DNA of 64,000 nucleotides from Marsupella aquatica (Eukaryota > Marchantiophyta): the NCBI GenBank assembly GCA_973895155.1, contig OZ316898.1:15066001-15130000 (forward strand), given 5' to 3'. The notes under the pieces were generated by a model that was given only the letters and a program-made list of their open reading frames with translations, had not been told where the DNA came from and did not search any database. Shown here piece by piece: positions 24,621-37,657 of the stretch. The translations under genes and the position numbers were made by a program. Numbering within the stretch: position 1 is the stretch's first letter; each line of letters opens with the position of its first letter.

Positions 24621-25063
24621 TCATCAGTTATCAGTCATTCTCATCAGTTTACCTGATATCAATGCCACATCATCTCAGAGAGATCGCCGAGTTGTGACGA
24701 GAAAAAAATGGGAAAAACAATGGGAATTTAAAAAAAATTCCAAATTTTAAGAGAGAATTTTATTTTATTTTATGATTTTTTTTCACTATGGGCCATCCGT
24801 ACCATACGGACGCCCATCTCGGCGAGGCCAACTGAGATTGGCTGCCCCATCTCAGAGAGGTAAGCTTAGATGGGTTGTGTCCGTACAGTACGGACGCATA
24901 ATGTCAGGATTTTTTTTTGAATTTTTTTTGTCTGTACGCCTATCTTGGCGAGGTCAGCCAAGATTGGGCCACCCAGCTGAGATGCACAAAGGTGCAAAGG
25001 CTTATCTCGGCTACTCAACTGAGATTCAAAGACATTAAGGGCAAAAAAACTGACAACTGATGA
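24621..25063. mobile_element. Foldback/MITE-like element, copy 1
   Basis: The ends are 15-nt inverted repeats: TCATCAGTTATCAGT at 24621 and ACTGACAACTGATGA at 25049 (one mismatch). The inside contains near-palindromes CCGTACCATACGG (24798) and GTCCGTACAGTACGGAC (24880), and repeated CTCGGCGAGG and CTGAGAT in both orientations, so the whole unit can fold. A second copy lies at 39180-39659. The conserved flanks GAGTAAAG before and CCT(C/T)GCTACCCC after the repeats suggest the true unit is slightly longer. No coding capacity. Confidence 0.75.
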
Positions 25064-25079
25064 TCCTTGCTACCCCTAA

Positions 25080-27550
25080 AGAATGCACAAATACCTCTCA
25101 AGGCAAAGCGACACAAATCATACAATATTGTTTGACCAAATACGTTCCTGCCTCGTGAAAGGAGGAATGTTGATTGCGCGCTGTTGGAAAAAACTGCAGT
25201 GGAGCAGGCGTTGAAGGAACCAAAAGGGGATGGAATTGACATGTACCTGATGACAATCCCCCAGCGACGACACCAAGTGCGACAAGTTCCAATGCAAGTA
25301 AAAACCAAAGCCACTGTCGTCAACAATACGAATCCGAAAAGTAGGTTTTATAGATCCAAAATGAGTGTAAAGGCTGGGAACGATGCAGGGCTATGTCAGT
25401 GCCCAAAGGAGAGAGATGGGTGCACAAAGGAGAGAGATGGGCACACACACAGGCCTGCGTTTCAGTCACCGTCTCACACGGTGCTGGAGAGAAATGCGGA
25501 AAACTTGCCGGGCCAAGGAGTTGTTCCCCGAGTTTGCTGTACATCCAGGCAGCAAAGAATGACGACGTGAGCAGACCAAGGGCCCTTTTATACTGGCAGC
25601 TGTGGTTTAAATGACCCAAAAATCATCTAGCAGAAAGTTCTGGGGCGTGAAAACTCTCACAGGGGAAACGAAATCACCATAACTTTCATCGCTTATGGGA
25701 CCCTTCATATATAGAAAAGACGGAATAGAATCAGCCAAAAAAACAACCTGGCTGGGATTTTTGATGGTGTGTCCACTTCCTAAATTGACGCTTTTACGGA
25801 CCAGTCAATTTACCTCACAGTTCCAGTGTGTACATAATGACGTAAGCAGGGAGAAGCACCAGTTTGGACAGCAACAGGTGGGGGCATGACTATGCACCTT
25901 TGGCTCCCTTCCAACTTAAATTAACAACACCTAAAACTGGAATGAGGTAGGCTTTAACATGCACTTAGTGATTTTTCTCTTTGTAATTTTCAGGGCATTA
26001 TTAAATAAAAATACACCATCAAGGGTTTGATAATCTCAATAGGAAACTTTACTATAAATAGTTAAAACAAACTATCTTTCATTGGCCTTCCAATGCATTA
26101 AGCTCCTAGTATCGGAGCATTATGGGCAACAATAGCTCCTCAAAAAGTTGGGCTGAAATTCTCACTCTTTCTGGCATTGTATCCCACAATGTCCTGTAAA
26201 CAGAGCACATTATATAATTACCTAAAAGATAGGAAAAGTCTTTCTATTCATTGTTGAGAAACAGATATTTAGATGGGCCAGAATATGTTCCCAAGTAACT
26301 TAGACAGACCTAGAAACTTTTGAGCCCTCGAAGTGTGACCACTTATACAAATAAAATATCCCATTGGCGGTAAGTTGCAATGGTCTATCCAAGTTGTTTG
26401 TCAAAATTTGTGACTTACTTGGGCTTTCTATTCTTGGATGATTACAGTGTTAAAATGTTTATCTGCAGAAAAACATACGGTGGTCTTAACTTGGTTTGCA
26501 ATCTTTGATTGCAAAAAATTATCTAAGTAACTTGTTTCACAGTATGGTAAGATGGCAAGGTAGCTTGATTGACCCTCAAAATGACATGTTACTGGATGGC
26601 ACCCCTGAGTGATTCAGTCCCTTGATAAACCTTAAATTTTGGTTTGGGGATCCATCGAGAAAACACCTCTAAGGTTGGCATTAAAAATAAATTGAAGCAA
26701 AAAAGTTTTCTCAACATACCTGTCTTGGTATATTTCTAGCCCACCCTTTTTTGTCACAGTGAGTGCCACAAACATTTTAATTATTTTTTGTGGTGGGGGG
26801 CCCAAAATGCCTCCAAATCATTTTTATGCGTATATTATTCTGCACATACTATTTTGGTATGCAATTCTCCAAATATCTACTCACTATAATATACAATCCT
26901 GTACTTTTCACTTATCGTCTGCTTACAAAATGTAGTTTTGGAGGGAACTCATGATGACCCTTGGATTTAAAGCCTAAATATTCCTGTCCAAGAGATTTGG
27001 TGAAAAGGAAGCATAAGGACTTTGTCCTGGCTTGGGACACAAATGCGCTTCTACCCACACCTAGACCTAGACTATGGCACTAACATCCATAAAAGGATTC
27101 TCATATCAAGGTGACTGGAACTTGAATGTGAGTTGACATGTGACTATAATGGGTAGGTAGGTCTAACAAGAAAATCTAAGTAGACCTCACATCACTTTTG
27201 GACACATGTTTGCCCATTCACGTAATTAAAGTAAACTTATAGAAAGAGAACGATACTAATTAGAGTTTTAAGTTGAAAAGACATTATTTATAGGAAAGTG
27301 GAAAAAAGACTATTGAGGGGAGAAGTAAATTTCTTATTTTTTCTATTCTCTCTATGAAGTATTTTTCCAACTTACATTAACAATAAACCCTATTTTTGTT
27401 GTTTGCAATAAGCATATTGACCAAGGACACAAATGAATGGCCCTACACATAAAATGGCCACAACAATGAAATGGTCACAATTATAATTGATTGCAACAAT
27501 GAAATGGTCACAATAAATAAATGCCTGTCATTAATGACAATTGTGCAGTG
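25080..27550. other. 2.5 kb without a recognisable gene
   Basis: From 25.1 to 25.6 kb there is GC-richer sequence with open frames on both strands (up to 128 codons) and a short direct repeat, AAAGGAGAGAGATGGG, at about 25406 and 25427. I cannot match any of it to a protein family. From 25.9 to 27.5 kb the DNA is AT-rich and looks like decayed non-coding sequence. Confidence 0.45.
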
Positions 27551-27559
27551 AACTGGCAA

Positions 27560-27936
27560 TGTTATCAACTCAACATCTTTTATTGTCTCAATATCTTTAA
27601 GTTTCTCTCTTTGACATATTTTCTCACCTCAACATCTTTTATCACCACGATATTTTTATCACCTTGACATTTTTTATCGCTTCAACATCTTTTTTCTCAC
27701 CTCGACATCTTTTTATCACCTCAACATCTTTTATCACTTTGACAATTTTTATCACCTCTACATCTTTTTCTCACTTTTATATTTTTTTCTCACCTTGAAA
27801 TTTTTTCTCTTTCCTCAACATTTTTTTTCTCTTCAATATTTTTTCTCTCCTCGATAATTTTTATCACTTTGACATCTCTTTATCACCTTGATATCTTTCA
27901 TGCAATGCGCGTGCAATGCACGAACATTGGACTAGT
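27560..27936 (+). mobile_element. 3' end of a non-autonomous Helitron-like element (copy 1) with internal minisatellite
   Basis: A run of about 16-bp units (TCACCTCGACATCTTTT and variants) spans 27560-27890. It is followed by a hairpin CGTGCA-A-TGCACG (27911-27923) and, ten bases later, CTAG at 27933-27936, with T as the next base. A short GC-containing hairpin 10-12 bases before CTRR and insertion before T is the standard Helitron 3' end. The 5' TC end was not found, so the start given is only the start of the minisatellite. Confidence 0.5.
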
Positions 27937-27999
27937 AATATATAATATTAAAGAGAGTGTATTTGTAAGTTCAATTTTTGTGACCAAACCTCTCTGGTC

Positions 28000-29090
28000 A
28001 CGAGCCTGGTTTGGAAGACCCGAACCTGGTTTCGAACCTAGTTTATTGTAGCCAAATTATCACTACTACCACAATCGGTGCACTGGATACCAATGCGGTG
28101 GTCCCTTTGAATGTGGATAGGTACAAACGTACAATGCATGCCGGCGCAGCATTCTTGGCCGACGGTGGCCGCCCCCTCCCCCCCGGCCCACCGCAGCTAC
28201 AGGACAGTCCCCTTATGAAAGCTACAAGCCAGCTACGCACACGCACAGGTGCCTGGCCCCAGCCCTAGCTCCACCACGATCCGAACTCCGAAGGGAAGGA
28301 TCTTAGCTGGACCCCGTAAGTACGGTCCAAGAAAGTACTATACTGAATACCGCTTTGAACTTTCCACGTTGGATGTATTTCGGATGTATTGCATCTACTG
28401 AGGCAGTTTCCCCCAAGACGTGAGCCAAGACTGTGACCGTCGATGTCCTCACCCAAACCAGTACTGAGAAGTTGTCATTGCCAGATTAGGGTTTACTGTA
28501 GAGCTTAGCACCAAATTCAGCTTGCTTTGGTAATATACTCTGAGTACTTGGCTCTGTTCTTTGGTTGTTAGCAAGAGCACATTATCTCATCATCATCACA
28601 CACTATAATAAGGGATCCGCCCTTTTATAGGCATTGTCTGTACGAACGAAAACAGAATTGGCAAGAATCAATCCTAACCGTTCCATTTAAAAGATGTCTT
28701 TTGGTGTCCCTAGATTGACAATATCCATACCTTTGGATACTGTCCCCTTTTATTTCATTTAACTTTCTCCCAGTTTGTCCTTTATGTGTGTTTTTGCTTT
28801 TGTTTCCTTTAATTCTTTTGTTTACTTTGTTTTCTCCCATTTCGTCTTTCCGTCTTTCGTTGTTGTTCAGGATTAATTAATTATTCACCAATCTTGGTAT
28901 TATTCACTGACCACTCCCATTGATACCCCCACGACTCAAGTGCAATTTTAGTATACATCTTTATCCTTTATTTGTTTTTTGTGAGGGGTACAGTTTTTAT
29001 ACAAACAATTGGGCTTTTTCTTTTTGAATGGTAAGATTTTTGAGCTAGAAATTGGATGGAATCCACTTTTAAACCATTTATTCACGTACT
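28000..29090. other. No recognisable gene
   Basis: There is a GC-rich patch at 28.1-28.3 kb and AT-rich sequence afterwards. Short open frames on both strands carry no known motifs. Part of this may be the 5' portion of the Helitron-like element that ends at 29740. Confidence 0.4.
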
Positions 29091-29269
29091 TGTGCAGGTG
29101 GACCCTCTAAAGTTGTGCTAAAAAAATATTTTTGTCCTTCCCGGGTTGGTCCATGCCATCTTTTTGAACATGGACATCTTTTATGCAACTACTTCTTTTC
29201 CTCAACAATATCCTTTATGAAATGACATCTTATGTGTGACCCTGAGTGCGACACATGGTGTTGAGCAAT

Positions 29270-29292
29270 CCCACAATGAGAGTCATTGTGGG
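29270..29292. repeat. Perfect 10-bp stem-loop
   Basis: CCCACAATGA, a GAG loop, then TCATTGTGGG. The arms match exactly. It lies inside the region leading to the second Helitron-like 3' end. Confidence 0.85.
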
Positions 29293-29369
29293 ATGACATA
29301 TGACATGCCTCAATAACTATATGGTTGAATCCTATATTTTCTTGACATGTGTTTCTAGTATCTGTTTTT

Positions 29370-29740
29370 CACCTTGACATCTTTCTTTCAGCTTAATATT
29401 TTTCCTTCATCTTAACATCTTTCCTCTCCTTGACATCTTTTTTGCTCCTCACCATCATTTTCTCACCTTGAATTTTTTTTCTTATCTCGACACCTTTTCT
29501 CGCCTTGATATCTTGTAATCTCCTCAACATCTTTTTCTCTCCTCACCATTATTTTCTCACGCTGACATATTTTCTCACCTTAACATATTTTTTTCTTCAG
29601 CATGTTTTTCTTGCCTTGACATTTTTTCTCACCTTGACCTCTTTTCCTCATCTCAACCTCTTTGTTTCATCTTGACATCTTCGTGCAACATCTTCTTTTA
29701 ATCTCGACATCTTCAGTGCAATGCACGAGCATGGGGCTAG
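29370..29740 (+). mobile_element. 3' end of a Helitron-like element (copy 2) with the same minisatellite
   Basis: Units such as TCACCTTGACATCTTTT fill 29370-29710. Then come the hairpin GTGCA-A-TGCAC (29716-29726), ten bases, and CTAG at 29737-29740 followed by T. Hairpin, spacing and terminus match copy 1 at 27911-27936. The 5' end was not identified. Confidence 0.5.
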
Positions 29741-29744
29741 TGTT

Positions 29745-32700
29745 ACAGAATTTGATTCCAGTCAATGTCATCTGGAGTTCTATGTGTCAATTTTGTTGTG
29801 TACAAGCCTAACTACCTGTGCATTGCACATGAATAGGGGCAAGGGCAAAAATGATTTTGCAGAAATAGAGTCCCTTCGTCAGCCCTCATATTTGCTGTAA
29901 ATGATAGTTGCTTTTTTCTGTTGGGTGAAGTTTGGTAACTTTTCACTGTTGTCCCTGTTTTGCCTTTGCCCCATGCCCTGACCATGTCCGGTCTTGGAGT
30001 GGTTGATGGTCCTCGACCTTGTTCTGGTCTGGCCGGTCTTACCATTCTCCATTCAAGAAAATAAAATAAAAAATATTGAGTCTATGTTGAAAAGAACAGC
30101 TCAAATACCTAGGTTTGGTCTGTCCTAACAAACCGTGCACCATTTGCTTGTAACACGGATCTTCCCAAAATAAAAAATGAAGAACTACAACACAGCAAAA
30201 AGGAAGGTCAAAAGCGGACGACCAATTGCAAATTAAACCAGAACTGTAGGATTCCCTTATTCTGGATCTGGATGTGGCCATTTGTACCATGCTGAATTCT
30301 AAGTTCGAAAACACAGCTCACGCTGCCAGGTTGATCGTCACCATGTGACTGGATTTGTAGTTTGATCTCATTCTGGATTTCTGATACAGAACATACCAGT
30401 TCCCCTGTGTCCCTTCGGATTTCTAGCATCTCATTCTGGATTCCTGCTGCCAGCTCTCATTTTGGCCGTTCTGATCGGTGCAGAAGGTGGGTCTTTTGTG
30501 CCGTCTTTTGACAGCCTTCATTGGGTCAGTCGTTGATCACATGTGTGTGGTTACTTTCTACTCTCCCGAACGTTCGAAACTGGTACAGGCGTGACTTCGA
30601 AGTCTTCGTGATAACATTACCATAATGTCTTACAACCGAAGGTTTGGCTTCCGAAGCGCTTCGCTCATTCATTTTGAGGATTGTCCATTCTGAGTCTCTC
30701 TGTGTGACCTACATGGCCCGGGAATGATAACTCAGACAGCAGTAGTGTTTCAGCTTCTTTCCTCGCAATAGGAAGGAGTTTCTTTCCTTAGCAGTGTTTC
30801 ACTATCAGTCGGCTCCACCACTACCCTACGTTGCCAGTGAGTATTGTCTACCAAAACTCAGAGTAAGTCATGAAGGGAAATAAATCTCATGCATTAGATG
30901 GCGGGCTGCTCTGCAATAAAAATGCCAGGAATCACTGCTTGTCAGATTCGGACATCCGTTAGTAGATGAGAATGGGATGCACTAAGGCTCAGGTGTGGCA
31001 ATCCTCTTCACTCAAGTTTCGTTCATTCTTGTTCAGGAATATACCCTCGTATGGAGACGTGGCACTCGGTGTGAACTCTACATGAAATAAATATCTGGAA
31101 GAAGTCCATACAAACAACGCACAGCCAAAGAAATGATTTATCTCACATATTAGTGCTTCTGGCCTCTTCGTTAGCCATCCAGGCACCGACGATCCTTCCA
31201 TTGAAATTTGACAGTTATAGGTGATTCAAAGGAAGGCAAATTCGTTAATTCCCTGATCCTCGGTGTGTCATCTTCATGGATGAACGTGGTGAGCATGATG
31301 AAGAAGTTGATCGTCCAGAACCGCACTGAAGTTCAAGCTGTTTTTTCCTCCACAAAACCCTCAACCTTTCCATAACAAAGAACCACCCAAAACGTTCCCG
31401 TCCTCTTGTTAAAATGTCCGTTTCAGTAAAGAGCTGATACTTAGAATCTCGAGAGCGCGACGACACAATATCCCCAACAAGGAGTACTAAACTGCGTTCA
31501 TGTGTTCATTGTTCCTTGAGAAGATGGAATGTAATGACTGTTTCCATCGCTGCGGTCGTAAGCACGCTTAATGTAGTGACACTGAGAGTTCAGCGCGAGG
31601 ATGCAGAGACTGCAAGCAGTTTACCTGGAATAAATCGGCCTGAGGCGACTAATGCCACTAAACTTGACATGTGTAGTCACTTTCGCCTCGTTTCGACCCA
31701 GAATTTCAAATGCTGAAGTGAGGAATATCATAAATCATTTTTCCGAGTTAAAAGGGTTAGTTCATTCAAAGAATTAAAGTCATAGTAGATAATATTTGGA
31801 TTCACGTAGATTCTCCTCAGACCAGAGGAAAAATAGGAATACATATGGCTTGGGAAAACTAATGGAATAAATGTTGGGCTTTACATGCTCTCATCCGTCT
31901 TTATCTACACTCAGCCAGCTTGTGTGACTTGGACTTGGAAGCTCACATCTATGCCTCGAAGACAAGGATGTTTACATTTGCAGATAGGACACGTTCGTAG
32001 GGCGAAGTGTACATTACCGCAACACACGAGTGACTCCTGCATAACATGTACAACGGACTTTGCTGCATTGAAGTGGGTCGAGAGGCAGAAGACATTTTTA
32101 AGGGACTTGTTTGGAATCTTCCTGCCATGGTCATGCAATTATGAAATGCCAGAAGTTATGTTACAAAGATAGGTTACGTGTAACAACGCTTGCGTGAGTA
32201 GCTGGATCCTCATCTTGTTGAATGAAACACTTAAAGACTCAAACCTGGTGGAGATTTATAGAATACTAATCCCTAGTCCCTACATCCATATCCATATATT
32301 CTACTCGTTTAATCGACTTATCAGTCATACCGGCATCCTTGGCACGCAAGCATGACCCTGAGAAAACGTCGAATTATATGAGAGGGAACACCCCTTTTCA
32401 GTGTTGAACATAGGAAAAGTGTTGCAGCGATAGCGTTTCGGTAACTTGATTCTGTCTCACCTTTTGTCAGATCCGAGCAATATTCTTAAGATTTTGGAAT
32501 CAGATTTTCAGCTTTCCAAAACCAGAATGTGGAAAACGGCAGTGTCACTCATATCTCCCACGCGAGACCGCATAGTGCACCTACACGGCAGCTAATGAGT
32601 TTTTCATCCGAATACTTGAACTCATCTATAGGGCGTCAAAAACCCTGCTCCTAGGCTATTCTTCAAAAGAATTCACCGATTGCTTGGAAATTCTAGAATA

Positions 32701-33050
32701 CTGGGGGCATTCAGCAACTTCCTAGCTTGGTTGTGTCATCGTCTCCAACTGTTTTCATTATCATTGTTACGCCAAGTCGACCAGCAAGGATCTCAATGCA
32801 ATCCTAATAAGGTGAGCCTCATCAGTTCTCCCAACTGTCTTATATACAAAAGGAGGGCCTTGACAAAGTTAGACCTCGTTGGCTTAATCATAAGGCTGTA
32901 TTCACTGTCGCTTTCGAAGACCAACACTTGCATTTAAGATCCTATGCTGTCATTGGGTCTGGATAGAGACATCAGTTGGCAAGGACTACCCGCACTATAA
33001 TTCGATCATATACACAGAAAGTCTACAACTGCCAACAGCAATTTGACATG
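29745..33050. other. 3.3 kb without a recognisable gene, downstream of CCX
   Basis: A palindrome TGTGCATTGCACA near 29816 echoes the Helitron hairpin in reverse orientation, but no CTRR follows it. The rest is unique-looking with only short open frames. A cysteine-rich minus-strand frame at 31911-32138 (TCPICKCKH) is too short and isolated to call a RING protein. Some of this must be the 3' UTR of CCX next to 33055. Confidence 0.45.
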
Positions 33051-33054
33051 GCTC

Positions 33055-35785
33055 CTAGGTGTGTCCACCAGAAACTGAGGTATTTAATCCCAAAGAATGC
33101 GCAAGATTAAAAGCGAGAAAAACAGTATAAAGAATCAAGAGGCCTACTCCTAACGTTTTCGTAGGTTGCATCCTTCGTGATGGTAGCATGCAAAGGGCCC
33201 AAACTAACCCAACTACTAAAAATGCCAGCGTAACATAAATGTTGTCATCTTGAGGAATGACAAAAGCAGCAGGATAAGACTTCCAGCTTGCGAGCACAAA
33301 GGAAAGGCCTATGCCCATAAGTGTGTTGAACAAGGGTCCAGCATAACAACCTGAAAATGCTATCTGCATTCCATCACCTCCATAATAAACCAGAGCCAGA
33401 TTTGACATGAGATCTCCAATTGAATTACCCCACGCCAGCACAGTCAAGCCTAGAATAGCCGGATCAATCTCCAACACCACCCCTAGAGACACCAGAGCTG
33501 CCACAAGCTCATTGGCAATAATGTAAAACCAGACAATGCTCAATATGAACCCACCAGCTGCCCATGGAAATAAGAACCTCCTTGGGGGATGGGCTTCTGT
33601 TAGAGTGAAGTGAGAGACCCCTCCTAGAACAACCCCAATCGTTCCAGCCACGATGTATTCCTTCCAGGAGCTACCAGATAGCCCACCATCCCAAACCATC
33701 GCGAGAAGAACGGGTGCAAATGTTGCGCTGCAAACAGCATAAAACTTCGACCAGCCAACGTCGTCCACGAGAGGAATAGTGAGACGTCGTGGTATGGTAA
33801 GCGGCCACCCCACAAACCGTGAGCAAATTCCTCGTAAAGAGTACCAATTCACTGCAGCCTCCTCTTCACTCCAGCCCCAAAGTGGTCGATTACCAAATGA
33901 ATCTCGCCTATCAAGATGATTTTGGTGCGAGTAGATTGCTACATGTGGTGCCCACATCCACTGAGGCAAAGAATTTTCCACTCCCGTTGGAAAACCTGTA
34001 TGGTTGTCAACAATTTCCTCATAGGAACCTTGAGCATCATATTCGGACTCCTCGCTACTATATGGGTCGGACATACCTGCAAAAAAATACGATCCGAATG
34101 AGTTGGTCAATACCTCTGTATCAGAAAACACAAAATACATCGAGGAAGTTGTTGTATGTAACCGGTGTCTACAAGTCCATAATTATCCACACAAGTAGCA
34201 CGAACTGAAGTAAAATTGTTGACCTAAAATTTTTGGCCAGCCCTTCTGATTTGTTTGAATGCTCAGACTATCGCTGTAATGTCTAGAGATTTCCTCGTTC
34301 ATGAACACTAAGCTTGTATCTTAAACTCATTGGGAGAATTACAGAAAAGGGAGAAAAGTCTTGCACATAGTTTCTAGTCTCATGAAGTACCAGTTCCCTT
34401 GGCCTATAAAGTTAGTTTGTTTCATTTTCTTCTTTCTGACATATTGTCCGCCTCGTCATTTCTACTCCTTGCCCGTTTCTTTCCTGCGGGATCTGTGGAC
34501 CAAAAACTACTTCATACATTCATCAACATTACTCATTTTGTTGTATCGCCAGTAAAAAACAGACAAGTTCGTCAAGCTCGGTAGGTATCGCTTTGGTGTA
34601 TGTTCTCAAAGTGTACATAGCAAGTACCATATACTGATTTTAAACGACACAAGCACATCATGGGAAAGTGGCAGTCTCCACCGTCCCCCAGATCAAATAA
34701 ATGCTGAATCGTTGAGGTAATTAAGTACCTGAGAGAAGTGGTTGCAGGGCGCGCATCTGTGGAAATTTGTGCCGGTGGGACTTGAGAATCTCTACCACTG
34801 CCACTGTGAATGCGTATAATACATAGATAGAAGTATAACCGACAGCGCCCCAAAAATGAATTTTCCCCACATAAAGAATTGTGGTGAGAGACGCCAACGT
34901 GAAGAAAAAGAATCCAATGTCCCTTAGAAAACCACCACGATCGAGGTGGACAGGAGAAGCACTAGCCCCTACTATCGCCAGACTCACGGATCCAGCCACC
35001 ACGGACGAAATGAAAGTAGCACCACCCAGAACAGAGTTTAATCCGACTTGTCCTTGCCCTGACGCACCTATGAACGCCGCAATACTTGCAAACACATCCG
35101 GCGCCCCGTTGCCAAGGGGAAGAAGGGTGACGCCCGCAACGGTGGGGGCGAGATGCAGAAGCTGGGACAGTTTCTGAAGAGCACAACAAAAGAAATCTGC
35201 CGCTGTGTTTCCAAGCATATAGAACAAGGAACCTAGCCAGAAAGTCAGAGCAATATAAGCTATGATTGGAGTCCCAGAAAACCAGCAGTAGAAGACCTGG
35301 GTATACTCAATTAGGGTTCCTGAGCTGCACTGGGGAATAGCTTTCACGTAGGAACACGAATCCGCGAATCCAGGATGCAGCTTCACATTTGCACAACCTA
35401 ACGTCTCATCTAGCGGCTCGACGGGGTTTGGTAAGCTCCCATTTTGAGAAGAAAAATTAGGTTGCTGTTCCATCTCCACTCCGGAATTCGACTTTTGCGA
35501 TGTCTCGGAGGTATCATCCGTCCTTGTCCTAGTGAGCTCATCCTCACCTACTGCCAACAGAGCCCTCACTGAACCGAACCTGCCTCCACCGTAATTTTGC
35601 CTTCTTCTCCCATCGGCTTGCACTAGTACAAACTTTCGCGGTGAATTGGATTTTGCATGGATAGCAGCCCCACGAGTCTGATAACGATTCACCGGGGAAA
35701 ACTGACCAACGACCAGAACGAGAAAAATAATGAACGAACCGGTCAAAATGGCGGGACGAATTTGACGGTCCCACGACTGCTTCAT
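33055..35785 (-). CDS. Cation/calcium exchanger (CCX family, NCX/NCKX-related membrane antiporter)
   Basis: CCX proteins move Ca2+, Na+ or K+ across plant endomembranes in exchange for other cations. Exon 1 is 35785-34729 and exon 2 is 34076-33055. The intron has GT..AG ends and the joined frame is 692 aa plus stop, within the usual CCX size. The N terminus (MKQSWDRQIRPAI) has an early hydrophobic segment (about residues 13-30), then a polar stretch and the conserved C-x(n)-C region before a first group of membrane helices. The first exchanger repeat carries GNGAPDVFASIAAF and the second carries GNSIGDLMSNLALVYYGG, which are the two CCX ion-binding signatures (GNG-A-PD and GNS-x-GD). A long soluble loop (SDPYSSEESEYD) separates the halves and spans the intron. 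The frame is fully open with no decay, so I regard it as a functional host gene. Confidence 0.95.
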
Positions 35786-37291
35786 ATTGCGTTACTGGGT
35801 GCTTGGAAAGTCGTTTATCAACTCCATCAATTGGACAGTGAAGAGGCCTCTTCAAGTTCTACAGTTGTAAAAAGTGCTTCTCCTTCCAAATGGTGTCAAA
35901 ACGCACAAGCTTTCCCACGAGAATGAAGAGTTCAGTTCCCCCTCCCCCTCATCATCTCGTTCAGCCAAAGGCTTCACTTCAGCACTCACTCCAACCCCGG
36001 GGCTACGGGGACTTTGCTCAATTACAGCCCAGGAGCACGAAGAGCGTTTAGCAGAAAATCAAGCCGAGCTCTTCAGAGAAACTTCCAATTCCAAATTATA
36101 CACACTTTAGCAGCACAACATACACAGACGGACGAGGATAGCAAACAGCCTAGCCACAAAATCAAGACGGCCAACAAATCTGAGAATTGGGAGTCCTCCC
36201 TGATCTCAGCTGATTCATCTCCAACGAAACGCAGGAAGCGTTTGTTTCTCAAGGAGAAAACGACTCTGTTCCTTCAGTGAACTGGACGATGACTGCAGAA
36301 TTCGGTACATGTATTCCTTGAAGGCGAAGTTTCCTGATGTTGAAATCACGGTAGACACACTGTAGACTGTACTGCATTTTAGGAGTATTATTAGAATTTT
36401 GATGTAAGACACAGTTTTCAAAGTAACAGGTACAACCTAGAAAAAGTCTGTAAACCTGATAGTCCCTGTTGTGTGTCATAATTACAGCTACATCCTAGAG
36501 AAATTATGTAAACCTGATAGTCCCGGGGATACCATTTATGCACTTCTCCTTCTATGCAGGGTTTGCACTACCTAATAATGGGAAATTGTGTGTGCACTTC
36601 CCCATATGTGTCTTCACGTCACACCCATAGGACTCCTCTCATATCTCATACTGCAGTATTAAACTGGAGAAGTGAATGAAACTACCCTATGTTTAGAATA
36701 ATGTCGAGAGGGAAAGTGAGCATTGTGAGATATAATGCCCCCCAAAACAAGAGCGGTAACCCAAGTTTTGAGGGGCTTTATTCTTACAATGCACACATTA
36801 ACATCCCTAAAAGCTTGAGTGGTTTTTTGGAACAGACAAGAAAGACAAACCTGTGAAGTAGATTAAACTACCATGCAACAATTTCTTGCCATGCAATTGG
36901 TCAAGAGAATGAAACAAGTTAAAATTAGCATTCAGAGATTTGCTATAGACATGTAGAGACTAGGTGGAGGGATATAGTCTCTACCATTATGGATATACTC
37001 TTTTATTTTATTTCATGCCATAAGGCTATTTTTGCTTTTAGATTCTCCTGGATTTAAGATATTTCCCATAATTCCCTCCCAAAAGAAGTGAAGTAACCTG
37101 GAAAATTAATGCCATGGAAAATACAAAGAGAAAAAACAAAAGTCTTTAAGGTAAGTGCATGCTTCTATGGCAACTGTGTTTTCACTTGCACTCATCAATA
37201 ATGTTTCTTTATCTATGGGTTTCACTAACCCATGAATATATGTGTACCATTATAGACACTGATGGACCTTGCCACCCAACGCCCTTCACCA
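35786..37291. other. Region upstream of CCX
   Basis: The first few hundred bases presumably hold the CCX 5' UTR and promoter. I cannot point to a convincing TATA box. At 36428-36466 and 36486-36524 there is an imperfect tandem repeat (GTAAACCTGATAGTCCC in each). Nothing else stands out before the Copia insertion. Confidence 0.4.
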
Positions 37292-37296
37292 ATTCC

Positions 37297-37641
37297 TGCT
37301 AGGTATTGCTCTTAGTCTTGTGACTCCTGAGCTAACCACAATTAGGTTAACTCGGGTTAGGACTTAGCTAAGGTTAGCGAAAGTGCTGTTGTGTATATTG
37401 CCAGGGCTGGTGCCAGACCCTGGGGGAACTTAGGCTCATTGTTATGGAGCTAGTTGAGAGATAGGGAGAGCTTGTGCTGTGGATGCTTGGTATGGCCGAT
37501 CGGCCTAGAGTGCAGTAAAGTTCTTGTGTGTTCCCGTGGACATAGCCTCATGTGGAGGAGAACCACGTATCTCTCTGTGTTGACTCTTGTGGGTTGGATG
37601 GTTCATGGGCTTGCCGTTGCGATTGTCGTCTAGGAGCAACA
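37297..37641 (+). repeat. 5' LTR of the Copia element
   Basis: It begins TGCTAGGTATTGCTC and ends GAGCAACA, and is preceded by target copy ATTCC. It is equal in length to the 3' LTR and followed after two bases by the tRNA primer-binding site. Confidence 0.95.
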
Positions 37642-37643
37642 AT

Positions 37644-37657
37644 TGGTATCAGAGCAT
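37644..37657 (+). other. Primer-binding site complementary to initiator Met-tRNA
   Basis: TGGTATCAGAGCAT matches the classic Copia minus-strand primer site, positioned two bases after the LTR. The same string occurs at 7188 in the truncated element. Confidence 0.9.

Noticed and set aside
29810-29830. Third Helitron hairpin (TGTGCATTGCACA)
   Set aside because: Neither strand has CTRR at the required distance.
31911-32138. Cysteine-rich minus-strand frame with TCPICKCKH, RING-like
   Set aside because: Only a few metal ligands with wrong spacing and no neighbouring exons. Probably chance.
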